From positions 1 through 12,251 of the forward strand of contig CALXSZ010000064.1 of NCBI GenBank assembly GCA_944391275.1: a DNA stretch of 12,251 bases, given 5' to 3'. Each line of letters opens with the position of its first letter. The stretch's first letter is position 1. This document shows, one piece after another, positions 7,174-12,251 of this stretch. The DNA is from an uncultured Syntrophomonadaceae bacterium. Lineage in GTDB: Bacteria > Bacillota > Syntrophomonadia > Syntrophomonadales > Syntrophomonadaceae. A model generated the notes under the pieces. That model made no database searches. It saw only the letters and a list, made by a program, of their open reading frames with translations, and had not been told where the DNA came from. The translations under genes and the position numbers were made by a program.

Positions 7174-7176
7174 TTC

Positions 7177-7566
7177 TTACTCCGGGACCGCTTCTTTCAT
7201 GATCTTCTCCGTCAAAGCGTTATCTAAATCCAACACAGAAGTAATAACCTCATGATTCGTTATATACAATGCGATCGCTAAAAAATCGTTCTGTTCTGAA
7301 AAGGACAGAATTGTTCCGTACAATGGCATATCTATCTTGGATATAGCGTATTGTCCGGTCATATAGTCCATCCTTCCGGACGGCGTATAAAGTCGGAGCG
7401 CCCCATCCAGGACAATATACAAATATGGATTTTCCGTTTGCGGCATATAAATTTTTTCATCGGTAAAACGGTAGACCGTCATAGAAGAAACCTTTGCTTG
7501 ATTGCCGCTTTCCGTACGAAAAATATTTCGAATCTCAACTTGTAGTTTTGAGAGAACTTCATTCAT
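7177..7566 (-). CDS. AraC_N-type sensor half of the split regulator
   Basis: A 129-residue chain beginning at an ATG with AAGGTG 7 nt upstream. It matches the N-terminal arm and cupin-like sensor of AraC_N regulators: SMTVYRFTD near 28-36, then NPYLYIVLDGALRLYTPSG, the YMTGQYAISKIDMPLYG strand pair and FLAIALYI near 95-102. It ends EAVPE at the TAA. Alone it lacks any DNA-binding domain, so at most it would act as a ligand-binding or dominant-negative partner. Confidence 0.6.
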   Translation of the reverse strand: MNEVLSKLQVEIRNIFRTESGNQAKVSSMTVYRFTDEKIYMPQTENPYLYIVLDGALRLYTPSGRMDYMTGQYAISKIDMPLYGTILSFSEQNDFLAIALYITNHEVITSVLDLDNALTEKIMKEAVPE

Positions 7567-7600
7567 AAGCGTTCACCTTTTTTTATTTCATGCAACATAT

Positions 7601-7629
7601 AATTTATCATGGACTTTCGTTATTTACAA
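7601..7629 (-). promoter_or_regulatory. Promoter of the AraC-family regulator
   Basis: Minus strand: TTGTAA (7629-7624), a 17-bp spacer and TAAATT (7606-7601) with TGA just upstream. Transcription would begin near 7594, about 28 nt before the start codon. Confidence 0.5.
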
Positions 7630-8022
7630 GCATTCCACTTGGCGGAATCAACCATCGAACGATTTAAGCAAATCCTGTTTAACTACTATCAAGAAAATTG
7701 CAGCGTCGACAAAACAGCGGCGTAATCGTACGATCTTTTCAAGTGAATCTATGAGGAGAATCGATCGGGCGTACCCTCCCACGAGCGGTTTCTGAAATGA
7801 TCCGCTGAATATGAAACAGAGAAACAAGAACGGACAGAAAAACGCAAGGCGGTCCGCCCTACAGCAAAGAAAGGACGGGACAACATAGCAAGTTAAACGC
7901 CGTCCTGCAAAAATCTCATTCTTTCCTCCTGGAGTGCTTTTAAAGATCAAAACGTTTTTCTACAAACCAATAAAGCAATGGAAAAAAAGATTCAATGTTT
8001 CACATTTTGCAAAAATTCGCGC
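7630..8022. other. Gene-free stretch between the AraC regulator and the HAD gene
   Basis: A plus-strand frame from an ATG at 7609 encodes 38 residues beginning MDFRYLQAF, then meets a TAA and two further TGAs before 7890. It has no ribosome site and overlaps the opposing promoter. On the minus strand an AGGAGG stands 5 nt before an ATG (7919), but the frame stops after 8 codons. A weak GGACGG/CCGTCC pairing (about 7872-7905) has a 20-nt loop. No recognisable gene, RNA or mobile element is seen. Confidence 0.4.
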
Positions 8023-8052
8023 TTGTTGACCTGGATCTCTTTATGGTATGCT
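8023..8052 (+). promoter_or_regulatory. Promoter of the HAD phosphatase gene
   Basis: TTGTTG (8023-8028), an 18-bp spacer and TATGCT (8047-8052) with TGG directly upstream (extended -10). An overlapping TTGACC at 8026-8031 gives a 15-bp spacer. The start point near 8059 lies after the in-frame ATG at 8048, supporting the GTG start at 8081. Confidence 0.55.
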
Positions 8053-8080
8053 AAGAGAAATTTTAAAGAGGTTGTTTCAT

Positions 8081-8848
8081 GTGAAAAAAAAGTATTTTTT
8101 CTTTGATATTGACGGAACGCTTACCTTTAACCGCGGATTGTCGGTCGCTCCGCATACGATGGAATGTTTAGCCCAGCTGCGCCAAAACGGCCATGAAATT
8201 TTCCTGGCGTCCGGCCGGCTTCAACGAGATGTAGCCGAAATGGCTCAACGTTTTGGGATTGACTCCTTTGTAGCGGATGGAGGAAACAGCGTCACGCTGA
8301 AAAACCACATTCTTTTTATGCACCCGCTTCCCCGGCAGGCTTGTATCGAATTCTTGGACCAATTGCAAGAAAAAAATATTCCCTGGGGTGTGGTCACGCA
8401 TAACGATAAAGTGCGTTATGCGCGGGATGAGCGTGTGCTACAGGCCACGCGGGGCAGCTTTTTTCAAAATGTCATTCAGCCCGACTTTGATTATCATCAG
8501 GCGCCGCAATTCTACAAAATTTTTGTGGGATGTACCCCCGAAGAAGAATATCGGATTGATTTTGGTTCCTTGCCGGTGGTACGGTTCAATCCGCTCAGCC
8601 TTTATATTGAACCGGAGGACAAAGCAAACGGTATTCGCGCTTTGATGCGGGCAATTCAGGCGCCGCTGAAGGATGTGGTCGTTTTTGGCGACGGGACGAA
8701 CGACGTCAAGATGTTCACCCGAGAATGGTTTTGCATTGCTATGGGGAACGCGCGCGAGGTGTTGAAGGAAAAAGCCGATTATATTACACTGGATTGCGAA
8801 CAAGATGGAATTTATCACGCTTGCCAATATTTCGGTTGGATTGGGTGA
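8081..8848 (+). CDS. Cof-type HAD-superfamily phosphatase
   Basis: A 255-residue cytosolic hydrolase of the Cof/YbiV (HAD IIB) group, which removes phosphate from small sugar phosphates or cofactors such as FMN or PLP. The exact substrate cannot be read from sequence. All four HAD motifs are present: FFDIDGTLTF with nucleophile D9 and D11, LASGR with S44, an EDKANGI lysine near residue 182, and GDGTNDVKMF near 206-215 with the metal-binding acids. The middle forms the C2B cap. Start: GTG at 8081, nine nt after AAAGAGG, is preferred over the ATG at 8048, which overlaps the promoter -10. The gene for a small Cys-rich protein follows 33 bp downstream, probably on the same transcript. Confidence 0.9.
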   Translation: MKKKYFFFDIDGTLTFNRGLSVAPHTMECLAQLRQNGHEIFLASGRLQRDVAEMAQRFGIDSFVADGGNSVTLKNHILFMHPLPRQACIEFLDQLQEKNIPWGVVTHNDKVRYARDERVLQATRGSFFQNVIQPDFDYHQAPQFYKIFVGCTPEEEYRIDFGSLPVVRFNPLSLYIEPEDKANGIRALMRAIQAPLKDVVVFGDGTNDVKMFTREWFCIAMGNAREVLKEKADYITLDCEQDGIYHACQYFGWIG

Positions 8849-8881
8849 ATAAAATTTGCGTTTGGGGAACAAGTTAACGCC

Positions 8882-9094
8882 ATGGATAAATATTTAATTA
8901 AAAACACGACCCGCGCTGAAAGAGAAGAAATTGTCCGGAAATCCCTTTCTTGCGGCGGCGGTGGATGCGACGAATGCTCAGGATGCGGGGTTTACGGCGC
9001 AGGAGACGCCTATGAGACGTATTTGCCTTATATCAACGGGGAAAAGGAGATCGCCGAAATTAACGCTGAATTACGCGCGCGTTTGATTCGTTAA
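8882..9094 (+). CDS. Small Cys-rich CX4CX2CX2C protein
   Basis: A 70-residue protein with four clustered cysteines at 24, 29, 32 and 35 in a glycine-rich setting (SCGGGGCDECSGCGVYGAG). Helical charged flanks precede (TTRAEREEIVRKSL) and follow (NGEKEIAEINAEL). The spacing suits a bound zinc ion or an iron-sulfur cluster. I recall similar small Clostridia proteins carrying the database name purine biosynthesis protein PurH; nothing here resembles real PurH, so that name would be misleading. The ribosome site is poor (GGGGA 14 nt upstream), and translation may depend on the HAD gene just ahead. Function unknown. Confidence 0.75.
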   Translation: MDKYLIKNTTRAEREEIVRKSLSCGGGGCDECSGCGVYGAGDAYETYLPYINGEKEIAEINAELRARLIR

Positions 9095-9222
9095 AGTCCC
9101 AAAATTTTCGCTCTAAAAAGGAGGTTTCCCAAAAAGCAAACGGGGCGAATCCCGAAGCGCAGTTATCCGTCAAAAAGCGAGGCGGAGATGTTTTATTAAC
9201 AGAAAAAATGGAGGGGAGAAAA

Positions 9223-9705
9223 TTGGTTACGATTCATCCGTTTGAAGATTCCTTTACACAAGATGTGATCGAATTGGTTCTGCATTTTCAAAATGACGGG
9301 ACCCGCCCGTTGGTTACCGTAGCGGATCAGCCGGATCTGTTAAATATAACGGGCGAATACATAAACAAAGGCGGGAATTTCTGGATCGCAAAAGACGCCA
9401 ACAAGTTAGTCGGTTCCATTGGGCTCATGCGGGCTCGTTCCGACGTCGCCATTCTGAAAAAGTTTTTTGTCTATGAAGCTTATCAGGGATGGCCTTGCCA
9501 CACCGGTCGGAAACTTTACGATCAATTGCTGGCTTTTGCTAAAGAGCGCCGCTTTCAAACGATTCTATTAGATACCCCGTCTAATACGTTGCGCGCGCAC
9601 AAGTTTTACGAAAAGGCCGGGTTCAGAAAAATTGCCGAAGAGCATTTGCCCCTTTCGTTCAGCCATCCTTATAAAGATTGTGATTTCTTTGTCCTAGATT
9701 TATAG
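9223..9705 (+). CDS. GNAT-family N-acetyltransferase
   Basis: A 160-residue single-domain enzyme that moves an acetyl group from acetyl-CoA to an amine; the substrate is unknown. Family features are WIAKDANKLVGSIGLM (beta strands 2-3), KKFFVYEAYQGWPCHTGRKLYDQLLAF (a divergent version of the acetyl-CoA P-loop region, where the usual RGxGxG/A is not intact) and NTLRAHKFYEKAGFRKI, the typical C-terminal GNAT segment. The TTG at 9223 follows GGAGGGG by 6 nt and is the best start. The in-frame ATG at 9208 overlaps that ribosome site and has none of its own. It converges on the next gene with only 9 bp between the stops. Confidence 0.85.
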   Translation: MVTIHPFEDSFTQDVIELVLHFQNDGTRPLVTVADQPDLLNITGEYINKGGNFWIAKDANKLVGSIGLMRARSDVAILKKFFVYEAYQGWPCHTGRKLYDQLLAFAKERRFQTILLDTPSNTLRAHKFYEKAGFRKIAEEHLPLSFSHPYKDCDFFVLDL

Positions 9706-9720
9706 GCGCCGCTTTCAAAC
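9546..9720 (+). repeat. 15-bp direct repeat pair 160 bp apart
   Basis: GCGCCGCTTTCAAAC occurs exactly at 9546-9560, inside the acetyltransferase gene, and at 9706-9720, just after its stop and over the stop of the opposing acetyltransferase. Similarity continues for about 9 more bases (GATTCTATT against AATTCCATA). It may be a small duplication or coincidence. Confidence 0.5.
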
Positions 9721-10317
9721 AATTCCATATTGCTGCCGTATTTGCTCCCGGATTTCCGTAAAACTTTTAACGGGTAGGGGGTGAAGCGTATGTTCTCCAA
9801 GCGACTTTTCCATCCAAATCATGTTATACCAACGGCCAAATTTATACCCGCATTGATGGAATTCCCCCACGAGCTGATAGCCGCAGCGGGTGTGGAAGCG
9901 GACGCTGTCCAGCGTAAGATACGGGTCGTCCCCGTTGGGATAGGCGATGCAAGCGTTGAGATTTAGGATGTTCTGTGCAGCGAGGGTTTTTTCTAAGGTC
10001 GCATATAATTCCCTGCCGATTCCTTGCCTTTTTTGATCTTTTTTTACATAAATAGCGGTTTCAACCGCCCATTCGTAGGCTGCCCGTTCATGAAAAGGAC
10101 AAGCGTACGCATAGCCGGCAATTTCCCCTTCGATTTCCGCCACGAAGTACGGAAATTTTTTTTGCACTTGACGAATGCGTTGGCTAAACTCTTCGACTGA
10201 AGGCACCTCATATTCAAACGTAATAGCCGTTTCCAAAACATATGGCGCATAGATCGCCAACAGCGCCGATGTATCTTGATTCGTTGCAGAACGGATTAAA
10301 AAATCTCTACGCAGCAT
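9715..10317 (-). CDS. GNAT acetyltransferase, phosphinothricin/methionine-sulfoximine type
   Basis: A 200-residue enzyme of the Pat/Bar-YncA group, which acetylates the amino group of glutamate analogues or related small amino compounds. It shows the group's N-terminal IYAPYVLETAITFEYEVPS, GYAYACPFHERAAYEWAVE, the acetyl-CoA loop KKDQKRQGIGRELY, NACIAYPNGDDP and HTRCGYQLVGEFHQCGYKFG with the closing WYNMIWMEK. The start at 10317 is preferred because AAGGA lies 10 nt upstream; an ATG 5 codons earlier (10332) lacks a site. A C-terminal extension of about 30 residues follows the domain. Its true substrate, and any herbicide or antibiotic link, is not shown by sequence. Confidence 0.88.
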   Translation of the reverse strand: MLRRDFLIRSATNQDTSALLAIYAPYVLETAITFEYEVPSVEEFSQRIRQVQKKFPYFVAEIEGEIAGYAYACPFHERAAYEWAVETAIYVKKDQKRQGIGRELYATLEKTLAAQNILNLNACIAYPNGDDPYLTLDSVRFHTRCGYQLVGEFHQCGYKFGRWYNMIWMEKSLGEHTLHPLPVKSFTEIREQIRQQYGIV

Positions 10318-10350
10318 ATCTCTTCCTTCCATTCGTTAGAATTTTGAACC

Positions 10351-10356
10351 ATTATA
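10351..10356 (-). promoter_or_regulatory. Extended -10 promoter of the Pat-like gene
   Basis: Minus strand TATAAT (10356-10351) preceded by TGG, an extended -10. The -35 region at 17 bp is poor (GGAAAG). The start point near 10344 gives a 27-nt leader. Confidence 0.6.
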
Positions 10357-10702
10357 CCATATTCTTTGTGAAACTTTCCCAAAAAAAACTTTAATGGGTT
10401 GATTCCATTTTTTCTTTTCCAATTTTTCCCTTTCCATTTTTCTTCCTTGGACATTTGTATATTTCACAAAATTTTACACAAAAGATTTTTTCTTCAGTTT
10501 TATCTGCGCATAACGCCCAAGAACGATCCATTACCTATGAAGAAAACGATTAAAGAGAGAAAGAGAGAAAGAAAGAGAGAAAGAAAGAAAGAATGAATAA
10601 ATGAATGAAAAAAAGAAAAATTTAATCGAGCAAATCCGCAAAAGTTTTTCAGAAATTGTATAAAAAAGTCGTTTATTGTTTCTAAATTTGCTCAAGGCAT
10701 GG
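10357..10702. other. AT-rich spacer with opposed pyrimidine and purine tracts
   Basis: No gene is supported. The open frames here come from low-complexity sequence. Bases about 10404-10450 are nearly all pyrimidine on the plus strand, and about 10552-10620 nearly all purine, so transcripts or single strands could pair across roughly 100 nt. The spacer separates divergently transcribed genes: the Pat-like gene to the left and the XRE regulator to the right. Confidence 0.5.
10552..10620 (+). repeat. GAAA/GAGA purine microsatellite
   Basis: An unbroken 42-base purine run (10552-10593) made of AGAG and GAAA units, then TGAA/TAAA repeats and an A/G run to 10620. Short-unit tracts like this are prone to slippage. 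It ends about 80 bp before the -10 of the XRE regulator. Confidence 0.75.
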
Positions 10703-10708
10703 TAAAAT
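10703..10708 (+). promoter_or_regulatory. Extended -10 promoter of the XRE zinc-ribbon gene
   Basis: TAAAAT (10703-10708) preceded by TGG. The -35 position at 17 bp holds the weak TTCTAA. The start point near 10714 leaves a short leader carrying GGAGGTGA. Confidence 0.5.
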
Positions 10709-10732
10709 ATTCTTATGGAGGTGACATATAGC

Positions 10733-11185
10733 ATGCGGGCAAGTGAGGTTCTTCAATCTCTTCGCGAGAAGCAGGGATTATCGCAGGAAGAGTTGGCAAA
10801 AAAAGTATCGGTTCTCCGAGAAGCTGTTTCTTGTTGGGAATCCGGCGCAATTATTCCCGATCCGGAAACCCTGAAAAAGTTATCCCAATTATTTGGCGTT
10901 TCTGTCAACGCGTTGCTGGGGTTATCGCAATCGTTTTGTTGTCAATGTTGTGGAATGCCGTTGGATGAAAAAACTATGAGCCAAGAAGCGGATGGTTCTC
11001 TGAACAAAGAATATTGCAAATGGTGTTATCATGACGGGGTTTTTGTTTATCGTTCGCAAGAGGAATTGATGAATTTCCTGACCCAACATATGGCGGACGA
11101 CCCATGGCAGGCGATGCATCTGCGAGCTTATTTTAAAAAGAAGTTGTCTCGGTTAAAACACTGGAAAGAACCGGATAAAACTTAA
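10733..11185 (+). CDS. XRE-family HTH regulator fused to a zinc ribbon
   Basis: A 150-residue protein. Residues 3-63 form an HTH_3 (XRE/Cro) DNA-binding domain (LSQEELAKKVSVLREAVSCW, then PDPETLKKLSQLFGVSVNAL). Residues 69-145 match the putative zinc-ribbon domain PF12674: C70-x2-C73 GMPL, ADGSLNKEYC95KWC98, YHDGVFVYRS and a C-terminal helix with LSRLKHW. The four cysteines should bind one zinc ion. This domain pair recurs in Bacillota; the ribbon may sense metal or redox state or bind a partner, which is unproven. The ATG at 10733 follows a strong GGAGGTGA by 7 nt; the ATG at 10715 lies inside that site. Stands alone, with hairpins after its stop. Confidence 0.88.
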   Translation: MRASEVLQSLREKQGLSQEELAKKVSVLREAVSCWESGAIIPDPETLKKLSQLFGVSVNALLGLSQSFCCQCCGMPLDEKTMSQEADGSLNKEYCKWCYHDGVFVYRSQEELMNFLTQHMADDPWQAMHLRAYFKKKLSRLKHWKEPDKT

Positions 11186-11216
11186 GCCGCACGTCGCCGA
11201 AAAAGATATGCGGCTT
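11184..11216 (+). terminator. Hairpin overlapping the XRE gene stop
   Basis: AAGCCGCA (11184-11191) pairs with TGCGGCTT (11209-11216), an 8-bp GC-rich stem with a 17-nt loop that begins inside the stop codon. The following GTTGGGC is not U-rich, so termination here would be inefficient or need help from the hairpin at 11306-11362. Confidence 0.3.
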
Positions 11217-11305
11217 GTTGGGCATAACATTTTATCATACTTTTTCTACATGAGAACCGAGTAAGCAAATTTCTGAATCCATTCCAGAAGAAGGACGCAT
11301 TTTCG

Positions 11306-11362
11306 GATCCATTATAGGCCTTTCACAAAGGGAGCAGAAAGATCTATAATGGATCTTTTTTT
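11306..11362 (+). terminator. Palindrome readable as terminator or as promoter
   Basis: GATCCATTATAG (11306-11317) pairs perfectly with CTATAATGGATC (11344-11355), followed by seven Ts (11356-11362), a plausible plus-strand terminator for the XRE gene. The 26-nt loop holds a smaller CCTTT/AAAGG hairpin. The right arm also contains TATAAT (11345-11350), 17 bp after TTCACA (11322-11327), a near-consensus sigma-A promoter. Both readings cannot be equally important; sequence alone does not decide. Confidence 0.55.
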
Positions 11363-11531
11363 GATTGAAAAATATCGCTGATTACCTTTTCTTAGCGTTT
11401 CCTCTTTCCTTTAAAAACCCGACCAAGCGCATTTTGCACCAAGGTCTCAGAAGAAACGTACATCCATTCTTCTTAAACTAAAAAATTTTTGGGGCCGATA
11501 AAGGAAAAACGGAATAGGAATAATTTCCTTT
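11363..11531. other. Spacer downstream of hemL
   Basis: No ORF with a ribosome site. A short AAGGAAA/TTTCCTT pairing around 11501-11533 overlaps the hemL stop and runs into TTTs on the plus strand. It could end a short plus-strand RNA starting at the palindrome, or help terminate hemL on the minus strand. AT-rich and otherwise featureless. Confidence 0.3.
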
Positions 11532-12251
11532 TTATAAATCCCCTCCGGAAGACAATTCGTGCAGACGTTCAAAGGCTACCGAGATGGTAGAAAGCGTCGC
11601 GTTTATGTCGTCCGGCGTGTGCGCAGCGGATAGAAAAGCGACCTCAAATGGAGAAGGCGGGAAATAGACGCCGCAATTTAGCAGATTTTGGTGAAATTGG
11701 CGAAATTTCTCGCCGTCAACCGTTAAAACATCCGCGTATTGATTGACTTGTTCTTTTTCAGTAAAGAAGATGGTCAAGAGAGACGCAAACTGGTTAACCA
11801 CGACAGGAACATGGTATTTTTGCGCCTCCTGACGGATTTTTTCAGCGAAATTTTGGGTGTTTTCCGCCAGATGCGCATAAAGATGCGGGTCTTCTCGCAA
11901 AATTTCCAAGGTCATTGATCCAGCGGCCATTGCCAAAGGATTTCCCGAAAGCGTACCCGCTTGGTAAACATCGCCGGCCGGAGCCACTCTGGACATAATT
12001 TCGCGCCGTCCGCCATAAGCGCCGACTGGAAGCCCACCGCCAATGATTTTTCCCAGCGTGGTCAGATCCGGCGTAATGTCGATCAGGTTTTGGTATCCGC
12101 CGTAACAAGCACGGAACCCGGTAATAACTTCGTCAAAAATCAGCAAGGCTTGATTCTGTTCGGTGATGGCGCGCAACCCCTCTAAAAATCCGGGCTGAGG
12201 CAGGACCAACCCCATGTTGGCAGGAACCGGTTCAACGATGACCGCAGCGAT
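11532..12251 (-). CDS. hemL: Glutamate-1-semialdehyde 2,1-aminomutase (C-terminal part)
   Basis: HemL turns glutamate-1-semialdehyde into 5-aminolevulinate, the tetrapyrrole precursor, using PLP or PMP. The frame is open to the window edge, giving the last 239 of about 430 residues; the start lies beyond 12251. Class-III aminotransferase hallmarks are present: VEPVPANMG, LIFDEVITGFR with the PLP-pyridine Asp, TLGKIIGGGLPVGAYGG with the Schiff-base lysine (codon 12048-12050), YQAGTLSGNPLAMAAG, and the C-terminal GVYFPPSPFEVAFLSAAHT typical of HemL rather than other class-III enzymes. It reads GGL like the rest of the family and shows no break. The stop TAA is at 11534-11532. Its partner hem genes would lie to the right, out of view. 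Confidence 0.95.
   Translation of the reverse strand: MAAVIVEPVPANMGLVLPQPGFLEGLRAITEQNQALLIFDEVITGFRACYGGYQNLIDITPDLTTLGKIIGGGLPVGAYGGRREIMSRVAPAGDVYQAGTLSGNPLAMAAGSMTLEILREDPHLYAHLAENTQNFAEKIRQEAQKYHVPVVVNQFASLLTIFFTEKEQVNQYADVLTVDGEKFRQFHQNLLNCGVYFPPSPFEVAFLSAAHTPDDINATLSTISVAFERLHELSSGGDL

Larger units (their letters stand above)
6667..7566 (-). pseudogene. AraC-family regulator interrupted by one in-frame stop
   Basis: The whole gene is one continuous minus-strand frame of about 299 codons, split by a single TAA at 7179-7177. The first half is an AraC_N-type (YqhC-like) ligand-sensing domain and the second holds the double helix-turn-helix. The frame is kept across the stop, with only a GAA codon between it and an ATG (7173), so a point mutation of a sense codon is the simplest explanation. 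The break falls between domains rather than inside one. GGAG sits 6 nt upstream of the internal ATG, so both halves could be made as separate chains. Sequencing error is also possible. Full-length relatives near 300 residues are normal for this family. Confidence 0.7.

Noticed and set aside
7609..7890. Plus-strand frame starting MDFRYLQAF (LysR-like opening) that continues past TAA and TGA stops into a charged peptide
   Set aside because: No ribosome site, overlaps the opposing AraC promoter, and three stops in about 93 codons is close to random expectation; the resemblance to a LysR start is only a few residues.
7893..7919. Minus-strand mini-ORF of 8 codons with a perfect AGGAGG five nt before its ATG
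   Set aside because: The peptide is too short to judge and the frame after its stop is not protein-like; the ribosome site may be a leftover or chance.
9115..9200. AAAGGAGG at about 9117-9124 with an open frame after it, between the Cys-rich gene and the GNAT gene
   Set aside because: No ATG, GTG or TTG at a usable distance and no recognisable product; CGGG/CCCG around 9143-9156 is only a 4-bp pairing.
10399..10734. ORFs of 65-67 codons on both strands over the purine tract
   Set aside because: They translate low-complexity repeats (KERKRERK and its SLSFSLS mirror) and lack family features.
1..12251. CRISPR array, tRNA/rRNA genes, T-box or known riboswitch, intact transposase
   Set aside because: No regularly spaced repeats, no T-box AGGGTGG core, no purine-riboswitch core and no transposase motif were seen by eye; a covariance-model search would be needed to exclude divergent RNAs.

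Overview
This window is about 12.3 kb of ordinary bacterial chromosome, probably from a Bacillota (Firmicutes) of the Clostridia or a related class. The evidence is strong AGGAGG-type ribosome sites, sigma-A promoters that often carry the TGn extended -10, GTG and TTG starts, a Clostridia-type PurA, and a small Cys-rich protein of a kind I associate with Clostridia. G+C looks mid-40s % by eye. Genus and species cannot be named from the sequence.

Layout. (1) 1-3118: the tail of an unknown gene, then a purB-purA operon (AMP branch of purine synthesis) with a strong promoter and a leader of about 165 nt. The true purB start is at 366, downstream of the promoter, not at the in-frame ATG at 147. 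(2) 3119-3713: a gene graveyard. It holds a PhzF-family fragment (+) broken by a 14-bp tandem duplication, back to back with the degraded C-terminus of a histidine kinase (-). (3) 3714-5642: a MarR-type regulator and a DHA2 multidrug efflux pump on the minus strand, with overlapping reading frames and one promoter. (4) 5643-6138: about 500 bp with no gene I can support. (5) 6139-7566, minus strand: a GlcG/HbpS-like (DUF336) protein, a clear terminator, and an AraC-family regulator split by one in-frame TAA exactly between its sensor half and its DNA-binding half. (6) 8023-9094: a Cof-type HAD phosphatase followed by a 70-residue CX4CX2CX2C protein. (7) 9223-10317: two convergent GNAT acetyltransferases whose stops are 9 bp apart. 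(8) 10318-11531: an AT-rich spacer with a GAAA/GAGA purine tract, an XRE-HTH plus zinc-ribbon regulator, and an inverted repeat that reads both as a terminator and as a promoter. (9) 11532-12251: the C-terminal part of hemL (tetrapyrrole synthesis), running off the window.

The clear functional groups are the purB-purA operon, the self-regulated MarR-efflux pair, and possibly the AraC regulator with the DUF336 protein. The rest is a mix of small accessory genes. I found no CRISPR array, tRNA, rRNA, intact mobile element or obvious new multi-gene defence system. The most noteworthy items are the AraC regulator split with a well-placed internal ribosome site, the two fossil genes between purA and the efflux pump, the Cys-rich small protein, and the dual promoter/terminator palindrome at 11306-11362.
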